Under the pieces are notes generated by a model. It was not told the origin of the DNA. It searched no databases and was given only the letters and a program-made list of their open reading frames with translations. The position numbers were made by a program, and so were the translations under genes. Positions 44,230 through 57,153 of a DNA stretch of 64,000 nt are shown piece after piece. The stretch comes from Leptobrachium leishanense (taxonomy: Eukaryota > Chordata > Amphibia > Anura > Megophryidae). The stretch is taken from assembly GCA_009667805.1 (NCBI GenBank), contig CM019065.1:157905322-157969321 (forward strand), written 5' to 3'. How positions within the stretch are numbered: position 1 is the stretch's first letter; the number at the start of each line of letters is the position of its first letter.

Positions 44230-47200
44230 ATTTTGCCAAAATCTTTGCACACCTATGCATGGGGGGCATGGGTGTACTCAGGAGATCTTGCAGAAAACAA
44301 CCTGGAGAGTTTTCATGCAGTAACAAACAACAGTGTCTGCTAAGGCTAGGGTCAGACGAGCGTGATTTCTACGGACTGTACGTCCGTGCAGTACGGACAT
44401 CGTCAGTACGGAAGACGCAGTAGTGGTCACACAGTCCGTTTTTTCACTGACATTTATTTTTTGACAGATGTAGGAGGGACAATAAATTCAATTGCAAAAC
44501 CATTTTGTCCGTGAAAAATGCAGGACGTATAAATGCAGTCCGTCTGACCACGTTCCATCACTCACACACAAAGCTATGCAGACGTTGCGGACGCAGCGCA
44601 CTTTGTGCGGCCGTTCTAGCGGTTCTACGTTCTTGCCTGCCTTGCGTCCGTGGGCCGCGGCCGTTGTGCGTCCGCAGTTCAGTGCGGACGTACTTCGTGT
44701 GTCGGGCTCCATTGGACTTTATGTCATGCTATCACGGACGTACTTTTAGGCGCGATCACGGACGTGAACACTACGCTCGTCTGACCCTAGCCTAAATCAC
44801 AGTCCAAAACTACTGTGGGCGTAAAAATCTGAAATTTGAAAAATTACCGCCACACACCTTGTTGCCAAATGTTTTGGGCTAAAACCGTTGCATCCATGGC
44901 ATCAAAGCACTCCATATGCAATACCTTGGGGTGTCAACATAACAAATATAAACAATTTTCTGGCAATAATTCAAACTGGGGTATGCGGTAGACCCAAAAC
45001 CAAAGATAGGCCTAGCTGAAGAAATAATCTCAATTTCAACTCTAATGACAAAGTCATAAAAATTGTATTTGAACCTTCCCAAAATCCTGACAAACCTAGG
45101 CATGGGGGGCATGGGTGTACTCAGGAGATCTTGCAGAAAACAACCTGGAGAGTTTTCATGCAGTAACAAACAACAGTGTCTGCTAAATCACAGTCCAAAA
45201 CTACTGTGGGCGTAAAAATCTGAAAATTGAAAAATTACCGCCACACACCTTCTCAAATGTTTTGGGCTAAAACCGTTGCATCCATGGCATCAAAGCACTC
45301 CATATGCAATACCTTGGGGTGTCAACATAACAAATATAAACAATTTTCTGGCAATAATTCAAACTGGGGTATGCGGTAGACCCAAAACCAAAGCTAGGCC
45401 TAGCTGAAGAAATAATCTCAATTTCAACTCCAATGACAAAGTCATAAAAATTGTATTTGAACCTTCCCAAAATCCTGGCAAACCTATGCATGGGGGGCAT
45501 GGGTGTACTCAGGAGACCTTGCAGAAAACAACCTGGAGAGTTTTCATGCAGTAAAAAACAACAGTGTCTCCTAAATCACAGTCCAAAACTGATGTGGGTG
45601 TGAAAATGAAAAATGACCACCAAACAGTATCTAATTTGTTTGGAGCAAACGGATGCATCCATAGCATAAAAACACTCCATTTACAATACTTTGGGGTGTT
45701 AGCTTACCAAATATATGCACGTTCATAAAACTGGGGTATGTAAAAAGGCCCCTAAAAAGAAGATAAGCAAAGAAGATACTGTATGTCAAATTAGAAAATT
45801 GACAAGCACATGTCAAAGATTGGCGTAGCACCCCAAAAACAACAGAACAAATCTATATATGGGTGGTATCAATTTACTCAGAAGATGTTGCTGAACATAT
45901 TTTGGGGTGTTTTTTGGCAGTAACCCATAACTGCATTTGACAATTCATGCCTAAAGTACAATGTGTGTGAAAAAATAACACAAAAAGTGACTACCTGAAA
46001 GTTTGACAAAGAGCTAGTGCATGGAAAGTGTTAAAATACAACTCTTTGAAGCACCCTAGGGTGTGCCCTTTCTAAAAATATATGGTTTGATGGGGGTAAA
46101 TTACTTTGGCCGGCTTCAAAAATGTCCCAAATAGGACATGGGTGCATGATGACGAAATGTGAAAATTCCAAGTTGGAAAACTGAAATGCGCACCCCCCAA
46201 ATAAGGCCTTTTAGCCCCCAAATGACCCGACATACCTATACATGGGTGGTATCAATTTACTCAGAAGATGTTGCTGAACATATTTTGGGGTGTTTTTTGG
46301 CAGTAACCCATAACTGGATTTGACAATTCATGCCTAAAGTACAATGTGTGTGAAAAAATAACACAAAAAGTGACTACCTGAAAGTTTGACAAAGAGCTAG
46401 TGCATGGAAAGTGTTAAAATACAACTCTTTGAAGCACCCTAGGGTGTGCCCTTTCTAAAAATATATGGTTTGATGGGGGTAAATTACTTTGGCCGGCTTC
46501 AAAAATGTCCCAAATAGGACATGGGTGCATGATGACGAAATGTGAAAATTCCAAGTTGGAAAACTGAAATGCGCACCCCCCAAATAAGGCCTTTTAGCCC
46601 CCAAATGACCCGACATACCTATACATGGGTGGTATCAATTTACTCAGAAGATGTTGCTGAACATATTTTGGGGTGTTTTTTGGCAGTAACCCATAACTGG
46701 ATTTGACAATTCATGCCTAAAGTACAATGTGTGTGAAAAAATAACACAAAAAGTGACTACCTGAAAGATTGACAAAGAGCTAGTGCATGGAAAGTATTAA
46801 AATACAACTCTTTGAAGCACCCTAGGGTGTGCCCTTTCTAAAAATATATGGTTTGATGGGGGTAAATTACTTTGGCCGGCTTCAAAAATGTCCCAAATAG
46901 GACATGGGTGCATGATGACGAAATGTGAAAATTCCAAGTTGGAAAACTGAAATGCGCACCCCCCAAATAAGGCCTTTTAGCCCCCAAATGACCCGACATA
47001 CCTATACATGGGTGGTATCAATTTACTCAGAAGATGTTGCTGAACATATTTTGGGGTGTTTTTTGGCAGTAACCCATAACTGGATTTGACAATTCATGCC
47101 TAAAGTACAATGTGTGTGAAAAAATAACACAAAAAGTGACTACCTGAAAGATTGACAAAGAGCTAGTGCATGGAAAGTGTTAAAATACAACTCTTTGAAG

Positions 47201-47870
47201 CACCCTAGGGTGTGCCCTTTCTAAAAATATATGGTTTGATGGGGGTAAATTACTTTGGCCGGCTTCAAAAATGTCCCAAATAGGACATGGGTGCATGATG
47301 ACGAAATGTGAAAATTCCAAGTTGGAAAACTGAAATGCGCACCCCCCAAATAAGGCCTTTTAGCCCCCAAATGACCCGACATACCTATACATGGGTGGTA
47401 TCAATTTACTCAGAAGATGTTGCTGAACATATTTTGGGGTGTTTTTTGGCAGTAACCCATAACTGGATTTGACAATTCATGCCTAAAGTACAATGTGTGT
47501 GAAAAAATAACACAAAAAGTGACTACCTGAAAGATTGACAAAGAGCTAGTGCATGGAAAGTGTTAAAATACAACTCTTTGAAGCACCCTAGGGTGTGCCC
47601 TTTCTAAAAATATATGGTTTGATGGGGGTAAATTACTTTGGCCGGCTTCAAAAATGTCCCAAATAGGACATGGGTGCATGATGACGAAATGTGAAAATTC
47701 CAAGTTGGAAAACTGAAATGCGCACCCCCCAAATAAGGCCTATTAGCCCCCAAATGACCCGACATACCTATACATGGGTGGTATCAATTTACTCAGAAGA
47801 TGTTGCTGAACATATTTTGGGGTGCTTTTTGGCAGTAAACCTTAAAGTTCACAGTACATGTATTCTTAAA
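44230..47870 (+). repeat. 383-390 bp tandem array inside piggyBac
   Basis: The left units are diverged (starts near 44259, 45101, 45489, about 388-390 bp once a MITE is removed). The right units are nearly identical at exactly 383 bp: CATGGGTGGT at 46241, 46624, 47007, 47390 and 47773, with a first one near 45859. Each unit includes a CTCAGAAGATGTTGCTGAAC block. No conserved frame. Confidence 0.95.
44344..44792. mobile_element. Harbinger-type MITE in tandem array
   Basis: The ends are GGCTAGGGTCAGACGAGCGT and GTCTGACCCTAGCC, TSD TAA both sides (44341-44343, 44793-44795). The next array unit at 45178-45195 is the empty site with one TAA. It is the reverse-oriented twin of 63570. Confidence 0.93.
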
Positions 47871-48515
47871 TTGCGTTCAAAAAAAAAAAATCACCAAAAT
47901 TTTTTTTTTTTTCAAACTTTGGCATAGATTTGTGGTAAAATGGTTTGCATGGAAAGAGTCAAAATACCCCAAGTTTAATACCTTGATTTGTGTACTTTAA
48001 AAAAATATGTATATGTGGAGGGTTATTCAGGAATTAGTGACAGATATCAGTGTTACAATGTCACTATCACTAGTTTTGAAAATAAACTCTTTGGAAATGG
48101 CAAAGTGCTACTTGCACTTATTGTTGCATAAAATAAGGAAAAAAGCGAGGAATATGTAAACATTGGGTATTGCTAAACTCAGTACTAAATTTAGAAACTA
48201 CTAAGGAATAAATTTTTTTTGACGGTTGTTGATACATAAGAAATTTTGGGGGTCAAAGTTCGAAAAAGTGGTGTTTTTTCAATTTTTGTGTCATATTTCA
48301 CAATATTTTTATAGTAAATTATATGAAATGATGAAAAAAATGGTATCTTTATAAAGTCCATTTAGTGACGAGAAAAACAGTGTAAAATATGTGTGGGTTA
48401 CATAAACGAGTAAGAGGAAAATTTGACGTAAACACTAAGAGCGCAGAAACATAAAAACAGCTGCGGTCACGAACGGACGGATTTGTGTAAAACCGCCCGG
48501 TCACTAAGGGGTTAA

Positions 48516-49335
48516 TCTTTTCTTTCAAAATTTAAAGGCTGAAAAGTATTAATTGGATTTTTTTAATAGTGCCTACAATTTTTATCCTTTAGAAAAATAA
48601 ATTTTGTAAAAGTACAAAAACAACAATAACAAACAATATAAAGAAATATTCAACTATAAATTTGTATAGCCTGGCTCTTCAGGGTCTAATGGTTCTGCCA
48701 GGTATTCACTATAGTAACCACTGCCAGATGATGATGTCTGGGATGGAGGTACTACAGCATGCGGCACAGGGGGGTTTGAGGGTGGATACACCATGCGATC
48801 AAGTGTCTGGACAATGTGTACCCGGAACTGTGAATTCTGCTGCGGTGTTAATTTTTTAATTATTGGAATCAATGAATAAAGAAACGCCACATCATGATCC
48901 TCCTCGATCTTAGATGGTCTTGGCTGGTGTGTTTGCATAAATTTAAGAAGCTCCTCATCCATGGTTGCTGATCCCCTTTTGCGCCTTGGTGTTTTTTTCC
49001 CCGCAGCAGATGTAGGAACAGGGCTTGTTTGATCACCTCCTTCTTCAGGTAGCATCTCTAGCTCCTGCTCTGGGTCCACATCAGTGCTCATCGTTGGGCT
49101 TGGTGGTATAACAATCGATGGACCAGATGGTCTTGGCTGTGCCGGTTCTTTGGAGGTTGAAGGTGTCGCCTCAACACTGCTGACTGTGGTTCTTGGCTCT
49201 ATACTTTTTTTAAGAAAAGACAGCTGCTTAGCATGAAGATAGGTGCGGACCTTCTTGGTCCCTGATCCTGATCGTGACGTTTCTTCCTGCTGCGTATATA
49301 GTTGTCTCTCACTGTTCTCGATTTCACCATTACTT
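48516..49335 (-). pseudogene. Harbinger partner protein with MADF end and BESS motif
   Basis: The minus-strand frame ends with TAA near 48654. It has a MADF-type C-terminal helix (TVRDNYIRS and SGSGTKKVRTYL, joined by a frameshift near 49270), a long Pro/Ser-rich linker, then a BESS-like motif (DVAFLYSLIPIIKKLTP near 48840-48890) and a polar tail. A TTTTTTAG acceptor near 49335 suggests upstream exons, now gone. MADF/Myb-like partners of Harbinger transposases bind element ends and recruit the transposase. Position next to the transposase remnant supports this, but it could be a host MADF gene fragment. Confidence 0.6.
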
Positions 49336-49432
49336 CTTGTACTAAAAAAATAACAAGAATGACATAAGTAAAGTGAGGCACATTTGCAAACTGCTGTAAG
49401 TCCTAAACCGTTCACCTGAGTTGGATGTACAT

Positions 49433-49568
49433 ACCCTCAAATTAAAGCTGACAGTCTGCAGTTAAAGCACATTGTGTTTGTTTCGTTCCAACTCCATTGT
49501 TGTGGTGTATAGAGCCAAAGATGTTAGAATTGTGTCGCTGTCCCAATATTTCTGGACCTGACTGTATG
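49433..49568. mobile_element. Tc1/mariner 3' end fragment
   Basis: ACCCTCAAATTAAAGCTGAC through GGTGTATAGAGCC to TATTTCTGGACCTGACTGTA matches the terminal sequence I recognise from Tc1-like elements of frogs and fish. The transposase and left end are missing. Confidence 0.7.
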
Positions 49569-49710
49569 TATCACAGAATCCGCAGCCATAAAACTCAGCA
49601 GTATGCAGTGTGTATCAGTGTATCACAGAATCCACAGCCATACAACTCAGCAGTATGTGTATCACAGAATCCTCAGCCATAAAACTCAGCAGTATGCAGC
49701 GTATGTGTAT
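49569..49710 (+). repeat. 48-bp minisatellite, left block
   Basis: Units with GTATCACAGAATCCACAGCC then ATAAAACTCAGCAGTATGCA. It resumes at 61772 after the nested LTR element. Confidence 0.88.
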
Positions 49711-50011
49711 TGTCCGATATTATCTCTGCACGTGACTACAACATCTCATATATTGGACTTATCTCAGCAGCTGGCCTCCAATATGTCATATACATAGTTA
49801 TACATAGTTATATAGGCTGAAAAAAGACATGCGTCCATCGGGTTCAGCCTCTCCCACATAACCTACTGCTGTTGATCCAAAAGAAGGCTAAAAACCCAGT
49901 CTGAAATGCTTGCCAATATGCAACATACTGGGAAAAAATTCCTTCTTGACCCCAGAATGGCAGCCGGATTTCTCCTTGGATCAAGAAGCTTTTACCCACA
50001 TATTAAATATT

Positions 50012-52853
50012 CTAACCCTTAATATTCTGTGTCTGCAGGAAGTCATCCAGTCGTTTTTTAAAAGTCTGTACAGACTCTGACCCAACCACCTCAACAGGCA
50101 GAGAATTCCACAGCTTTATTGTTCTCACCGTAAAATAACCCATCCTATGCTTTAAGCTAAATTTTCTTTCTTCCAGTCTAAATGGATGACCCCTTGTCCT
50201 ATGTATAGTCCTGTTTATGAATAGGTTATCAGACAATGGTTGATAATGGCCCGTATATATTTATATAAGGTTATCAGATCCCCTCTAAGGCGCCGTTTCT
50301 CTAAACTAAACAGGTTTAAGCTTGTTAGTCTTTCCTCATAACTTAACCCTTCCATTCCCCTTATTAATATAAGTTGCCCGTCTCTGCACTTTTTCTAACG
50401 CTATAATATCTTTTTTTAAGACAAGTGCCCAAAATTGCACGGCATATTCAAGGTGCGGCCTGACCATTGATTTATACAGAGGCAAAATTATGTTTTCATC
50501 CCGTGAGTGAACTCCCCTTTTAATGCATGCCAATACTTTGCTGGCCTTGGCGGCTGCTGTTTGACATTGCACATTGTTACTTAGTTTGAAGTCTATGATT
50601 ATTCCCAAATCCTTCTCCTGCTTGGATTTCCCTAACTCCGTACCATTTAGCGTATAAATTACTTGTGTGTTCTTCACTCCAAAGTGCATAACTTTGCATT
50701 TATCTAGATTAAATTTCATCTGCCATTTAAGTGCCCAGTCCCCCAATCTATCTAAATCCCTCTGCAGCGAAGTAACATCCTGCTCACATTGTATTACTTT
50801 TCCTAGTTTTGTGTCATCTGCAAACACTGATACATGGCTTTCAATGCCTATCTCAAGGTCATTTATAAATAGATTGAATAGTATTGGTCCTATAACAGAC
50901 CCCTGAGGGACACCACTTACCACTGGTGTCCATCTTGAAAATGTACCATTTATGACCACTCTCTGTACCCTATCTTTTAGCCAGTTTTCTATCCAAGAAC
51001 AAGTCTTTTCATCTAGACCAATTTTTCTTAATTTAAATAGTAACCTTTTGTGTGGAACTGTGTCGAAAGCTTTGGCAAAATCTAAGTAAATCACATCCAC
51101 TGCGACCCCCTGATCTATACTTCTACTTACTTCCTCATAGAACGCAATTAGGTTAGTCTGACATGATCTGTGTTTCATGAAACCATGCTGATTTTTGCCA
51201 ATTACATTATACCTCCCAATAAACTCCTGAATATTATCCCTTAGTAACCCCTCAAATACTTTCTCAGCCACAGATGTTAAGCTCACAGGTCTATAATTCC
51301 CAGGCACAAATTTTAAACCTTTCTTAAATATAGGGACCACGTCAGCTTTTCTCCAATCCTCTGGTACTATTCCTGAAAGAAAAGAATCTCGAAAGATTAA
51401 GAACAGAGGTTTACATATTTCAACACATAGCTCTCTCAGTACTCGCGGGTGAATTCCATCTGGCCCTGGGGCTTTGTTCACATTCACATTGTTTAATTTC
51501 TGCAAAACCTTGTCCTGAGTCAACCAGTCACTTTGTATTAGTAGGTTTTTATTAATGAATTGCATGTCTCCTGTTATAGGTTTCTCTTTGATAAATACTG
51601 AAGAAAAATAATCATTTAAAATGTCTGCCTTATCCTGATCTTCAGTTAACAATAACCCTGACTCAGATTTTAGTGAACCTACTCTTGGGTTTTTTAGAAT
51701 TTATGTACCTAAAGAATCTTTTATGGTTGGTCTTGCTCTCTTTGGCTATTTCTTTTTCATTTTCTAGTTTAGCCCATCTAATCGCATTTTTACATGCTTT
51801 ATTGGCTGCCCTATATGCTTTATAGGATGCCTCAGATTTATCAAATTTAAAAGCTTTAAATGCCTTCTTTTTATTTTTCATTTCCTTAGTTACCTTCCTA
51901 CTAAGCCACATTGGTTTCAGTCTGTTTCTTTTATATTTATTAACCAGTGGAATATATTGTGATGTGTACTTTTCTAGTGTTAGTTTAAAGATATTCCACT
52001 TATCCTCAGTGTTTTTTCCGTGAAAGAGTTTCTGCCAGTCAATGACATTGAGAGCTTCCTTTAATTTAATAAAGTTGGCCTTTTTAAAATTATATGTTTT
52101 AGCATGCCCCTTATGAATGTGTTTTTTTGAGTTTATTTCAAAAGTCACCATATTATGGTCACTGTTTCCCAACTGTTCCTTTACATTAATATTTGAGAAA
52201 AGATCCACATTATTTGTTATAACCAGGTCCAGACAGTTATCCTCTCTAGTTGGTGTTTCTACCAGTTGTGACATGAAGGTATCATTTAAAATGTTCAGAA
52301 ACCGGATTCCCTTTGCTGAATTACTAGTCCCACTATCCCAATTAATGTCCGAGTAATTAAAATCTCCAATAATTAAAGTGCTACCATGATCTGCAGCCTT
52401 CCTAATTTGCTCTAACAGTTGTTCTTCCTCATCATTATCTATATTAGGTGGTTTATAGCATATGCCAACCAATAGTTGACTTCCCTGTTTATTCCCCAAC
52501 AAAATATTTACCCATAAGGATTCCACATTTCCCTCATCGCTTTCCAGTTGTGTAATATTAGCCTTTAAATCCTGATTTACATATAAACACACTCCACCCC
52601 CTTTCTTATGTTTCCTATCCCTTCTAAACAATGTATAACCGTTTAAGTTTACAGCCCAGTCATGCGTTTCGTCCCACCACGTTTCTGTTATTCCTATTAT
52701 GTCGTATTGCTTAGTGTGTGCTATTACCTCTAGTTCCCCCATCTTGTTATTGAGGCTCCTTGCATTAGCAAGCATACATTTAATGTTGTCTCTACCCACA
52801 CATGCTGAATGCGACTTTACATTACATGCCTCCACTGTTCTTACATTACCCAT
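50012..52853 (-). pseudogene. CR1 ORF2: endonuclease and reverse transcriptase
   Basis: It begins at 52853 or slightly upstream. The N-terminal apurinic-type endonuclease (51663-52853) shows ITETWW, GDFNYSDI and NSDHNMV motifs. A frameshift near 51660-51690 separates it from the reverse transcriptase (50336-51652), which has the AFDTVP, GVPQGSVIGP and FADDTKLG motifs. Another frameshift near 50370 precedes the C-terminal part (50012-50236), with a TIKLWNSLPVEVV block. The enzyme would nick target DNA and prime reverse transcription from it. Two or three single-base lesions disable this copy. Confidence 0.92.
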
Positions 52854-52947
52854 CCCCCGGCTCCACCCCCCTTAGTCTGAGCTGAAACCCTTCCGCTATC
52901 TACTCTGTCTCCATTTTGTAAGATACTGTATCCCTCCCCCCCTTCCA

Positions 52948-53924
52948 CTAGTTTAAAGTCTCCTCCAACCTTTTAACCATCCTCTCCCCTAGCACAGCAG
53001 ACACTCTTCCATTCAGGTGCAATCCATCACGACTATACAGATTGTACCCCAGTGCAAAATGAGCCCAGTGCTCTAAAAACCCAAAGCCCTCCTTCCTGCA
53101 CCAAGCTTTAAGCCACGCATTGACCTCCCTGATCTCCCGCTGCCTTTCCACTGTAGCACGTGGCACAGGTAGGATCTCAGAAAATACTACCTTGAAGGAC
53201 CTCTTCTTCAGTTTACTTCCTAATTCCCTGAAATCATTCTTCAGGTCCTTCCATCTTCCTCTTACTTTGTCATTGGTACCAATATGGACCATGACAGCTG
53301 GGTCATCTCCAGCCCCTCCCAATAATCTATCAACTCTGTCAACCACATGCCTAACACGGGCACCCGGCAGACAGCAAACTGTCTGGTTAAGGCGATCAGC
53401 GCGACAGATTACCCTGTCTACTCTCTTAATAATAGAGTCCCCTACCACCACAACCTGTCTCGGCTTACTTGCCCTGTTTATCCCTCCCTTACTTGGTGGG
53501 CTGATCCCCCTGCTGTTAGAGGGAGCAGCCTCCTCCAGTACTGCTACACCTGAGCTGATGCACCCAACATCTTCGCTCAAAGGGGCAAATCTGTTGGTGT
53601 GCGCAAGATCAGGACTAGCCAACCTTTTCCTCTTCCCTCCCCCCTGCTACCACGTGTCACTGACACCCAGCTACCAACCTGTTCCCCAGTAAACTCCACT
53701 CCTCCCACACCCCTAGATTCCTCAACTATACTTTGCTCCGTGAGAAGCAGGCTCCTTTCAAGATTGTCAATCTGCCTCAGCGTTACGATTTGTCCTTCCA
53801 GATCTCCAATATGAGCTTTCAGAAGAGCTACACGTTCACACTTGCTACAGAGATATGGACCCTGGAAGGATTCCTCCAGACATGCATACATGCAGCAGGA
53901 TGTGCACTGGGTCACCCACAACAA
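52948..53924 (-). pseudogene. CR1 ORF1: zinc finger plus SGNH esterase
   Basis: The N-terminal part (53577-53924) has a Cys-rich CTSCCMYAC and CSKCE finger and a coiled-coil helix. After a frameshift near 53600 the second part (52948-53622) is an SGNH-type esterase with GDSII, GTND and DGLHLN blocks holding the catalytic Ser, Asn/Asp and His. CR1 ORF1 proteins bind RNA; the role of the esterase is thought to involve lipid or membrane contact. It lies upstream of ORF2 with a gap of about 95 bases. Confidence 0.9.
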
Positions 53925-53991
53925 GATAACAAATATATAAATACAATTGATACCTGTTATTTGAACTCCTATTTTTAAACTCCACTTGAAA

Positions 53992-55584
53992 ATATTGGAC
54001 TTATCTCAGCAGCTAACCTCCAATATGGCAGGGATTATTATTCAATAAGAAACTTATACGAGACACAAATATCAATCGTTTATATTTCCTAGAAATTCTC
54101 CTAAATTCTTTTAATTGTCTGTGTTTTGTTTTGAAGAATACACTAATCAATAATCGGATAAAAATATATATATTTATTACGTATACAAAAAATTTCAAAT
54201 CTCATATCATAAACAAAAATTTATAAAACACAATCCATCCACCAGCACATAGAACAATTAGCTTCACAATATATGTATCTCCTGTTAGTAACTGCATATG
54301 TGATTAATATAATTTACCTTATCAGTTAGTAACTAATACACAAATGGTTAATAAACATTTCTGCTTAACGAAACCTGTATGTCCCAGCAAACAAACCAAT
54401 GTTTAACAAGCTAAATCTCATAGAGATATATATATATATCTCTTTATACTACGTGGATCAACAAAAGATGAGCTAAGTAATTAAAACGTATTTAGTGAAT
54501 CCTCCCCTAATATCGAGAATTAAGCTTCTAATCTTCTACTTTTTATATTGTAGTTATATAATTCCTTGCTTATTAATTTCAATCACAGTAATTTCCAAAT
54601 TAAATATATATATCGGTATATCAATCTTACAACAGTTGCTTTAGGATAAACCCTTATGTCCACTTCTTCATATCTCTATCTGCAGAATAGAAATATTTTA
54701 GATTCTGGAGCTAACAAAATCTGAGAAATCTCAGTCTATCTGTTGCAAGAAATACTACAAATATATATAATTACATTAATTCCTTAATTTAAAAAGCTCT
54801 CATACATTACCTCTCCCATCTGGATTAAATAAATTACTGCCTTGGAATATTTTTTATGTAATATTGTTTTCGAATATGTGAGAATTATCAATATCAGATA
54901 ATCAATGCATGGGAGTTAGAGATTTGGTGTGAAAGAGATTTGGTGTGAAATGAGTGCATTTTCCTGGGATGGTCTGCTAGCCTTGTGTGTAAATCTCTGA
55001 ATGCCTCATGTCCTGGAGTCTCTGCGGGAATACCTAATTTCCTGGCTTCTGCGGGAATACCGGAATACCTTGTTGTGTACTGGAAGTCTGAATGCATTGT
55101 GGTGTAAGTCTCTGAATGAATGCCACGAACATTGCGGCTTCAATTATAGTCAATTTGACGTCACTGGCAACTTATTCATTATAGTAAATATAATATTTAC
55201 TATCCTCTAGAGGGCAGTATCGCACTTCTTAATTAATTCCACCATTTAATATTTATATTTCTTATCTCATGTCATAGGTCAATTTGCACACAAAGACCTT
55301 CTTCTCTCATGCCAGAATCAAATTTATGTCCCTACTCCTCTCAAAATTTTACTGGGTCTCTTTATCAGTTGAATTTCTTTCTCTATACTTAGCTCGGCAT
55401 TATCTCAAATAAAGACATTTTAAGGTTCCCTCATGTCTGGTCACCTAGCCATGAACTATTTAAAAAAAAATCTCTGTTCATTTCCTAAAACTAGGGAAAA
55501 TTTGAAAAAGAAAATACTTTCTATTTAAAACAAAATGGCTACAGGCATCCATTTTAATTTTTCTCTTCCATAATATACCCGATA
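53992..55584 (-). repeat. 3' LTR body of second LTR element
   Basis: It matches 60450-61771 with high identity. Its first 78 bases are at 49711-49788, on the other side of the CR1. It carries about 260 bases (54073-54330) that the 5' LTR lacks, probably deleted there. Confidence 0.88.
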
Positions 55585-55662
55585 TAACCCCCCTTTGGTT
55601 TCATCTGTTCCTTATTCAAGAGAGACAGATGGAAGCATGCAATATTTCCACCTTTTTACCAA

Positions 55663-56295
55663 TTAGGCTAGGTTTCCACCTTTCGCAACACGTTTTTCTT
55701 CTTTCATCCATTTAATAATTGAAGATGCAGTGTTTTTAAACTTCAATGTACGTACTTTCTTTGTTAGTACAATCATCCAGACAGTTAGAAACATAATTAC
55801 TATACAAATCACAACCTCTGTAATTTTTGCCCCGTTATAAGCAGATAGCAATTGATGATCAAGCTGTGAATACATTGGAGCCTAAATTTTTAGATTATCT
55901 TTCTTTATTAGAAGTTCAATGGTATGATCAGGCTTGTTCTCTAGCAGAATTTCAAATCTGGATTCATAGGTATCTCTTGCCCTTGGAATACGTGAACGCT
56001 TTGTATCTCGTCATACCAGACTTCATTTATAAAGAGTAACTTCTCCGATAACAACTCTTGATTCTTTAGAAACTTTCACAAAGATCACTGGTGTAGGTAT
56101 CAACACTTTCTTGTTTTGTACCAGATCCTTCCGGTAAACATTTGCTTCTCTTTCTATATAAAACAGCGGTTGCAATAAAATATGCGGCAAATCTTTTCTT
56201 CGGTGGTTCTTGTACATAGCAATAAACGGTATCCTGGCTTTATCCAGTATGTCTTTCAGGCTTGCATGAGCTTGATTCGCATGGGACTTTAGCAT
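55663..56295 (-). pseudogene. Env-like 3' reading frame with membrane anchor
   Basis: One minus-strand frame with three in-frame stops spans 56295-55663. The end has a hydrophobic helix (about 55740-55810, VVICIVIMFLTVW) followed by a basic, 25-30 residue tail, just upstream of the polypurine tract. Position and shape suggest the transmembrane end of an env-type glycoprotein. No fusion peptide or Cys cluster is clear, so the assignment is an inference. It is not functional. Confidence 0.45.
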
Positions 56296-56519
56296 TGGAT
56301 CTGCTCAGAATTGTGCGGAAAACAGTAGAATTTCCAGATAATCGCAATCTCCTTGGTGGTCCGATTCATTTTTGCGGATTAGCGTCGTAGTTCGGATTAA
56401 CCACTTTTCTCAATTTCTGTTGAAAGAAAGAGTATAAATAACCATTCATAGACTAGCGAATTCACTCAAATTCCCTATTGATACTCTGATCTCTGATTAA
56501 ATTTAATTAACCGTATGGA

Positions 56520-57060
56520 TGTCATGCCCCATGGCAGCAGCCACCCTGACAACCCCCTGATGGTACATTTCCTGCCCTGCAACCTGCATCCAGCTGTCAT
56601 GTTCCATCCTGGGGACCCCTGAACCTGCATTCAACATTCATTCTCTGCAAACCAGCTTTCATCCTAGAACCCCCCCCCCCTGGTGGTGTACTTCCTGCCC
56701 TGTAACCTGCATCCTACATCCAGCAACCAGCAGTTAAACAGTTAACACCAAAGCACGTCACACCACACACACGAAATAAAGTACTCCACCCCACACTGAC
56801 CAATTGCTGAATCATTACAACTCTTGAATGCCTAGAGTGAAGTCCTGTTACCTGTTGCTCTGCAAAAACCTATTCCTTTTGTTTTCCTGGTTCCTGCATT
56901 TGTTTCCACCACGCTTCCCACCATCCTGCAGAATTCATCCGGTCAGTTTCCATATTTCATCCCCTTCCAAACCTTACCCACCCGGTCATCTGTGCAGGAA
57001 ACTGCATACTGGGTTCATATCCCCTACATCCCGGTGCCACCCCGGTACCCGGGCATGACA
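56520..57060. mobile_element. Solo LTR, 541 bp
   Basis: It starts TGTCATGCCCC and ends GGGCATGACA, with exact TSD ATGGA (56515-56519, 57061-57065). It resembles the start of the solo LTR at 38310. It lies in the internal region of the second LTR element, so it is younger. Confidence 0.9.
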
Positions 57061-57153
57061 ATGGATCTAGTCTATCTACTAGCTTGAGTTAAACATCTGA
57101 ATGCTGGAAGAAGAATCACATGTTAATTAAAACATCACTTCACATGATACCAG

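Larger units (their letters stand above)
42107..48511 (+). mobile_element. piggyBac element (Uribo-like), about 6.4 kb
   Basis: It is flanked by TTAA at 42103-42106 and 48512-48515. The ends CCCCTTCCCGACCGCGG and, inverted, CCCCTTAGTGACCGGGCGG share the CCCCTT..GACCG pattern. In order it contains a palindrome array, a telomere-like repeat, a broken transposase, and a long tandem array with a Harbinger MITE inside. It is unusually long for piggyBac because of the tandem DNA. It splits an older Harbinger element. Confidence 0.88.
49789..53991 (-). mobile_element. Nearly full-length CR1 LINE
   Basis: It is 4.2 kb, inserted in the LTR of the 49711 element and flanked by 39-bp direct repeats (49750-49788, 53992-54030; about three mismatches). 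The other LTR has one copy of this sequence at about 60454. The minus strand has ORF1 (zinc finger, coiled coil, SGNH esterase) and ORF2 (endonuclease, reverse transcriptase). The 3' end is a short (ACTATGTATA)n repeat, typical of CR1. Only a few frameshifts, so it is recent. Confidence 0.92.
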
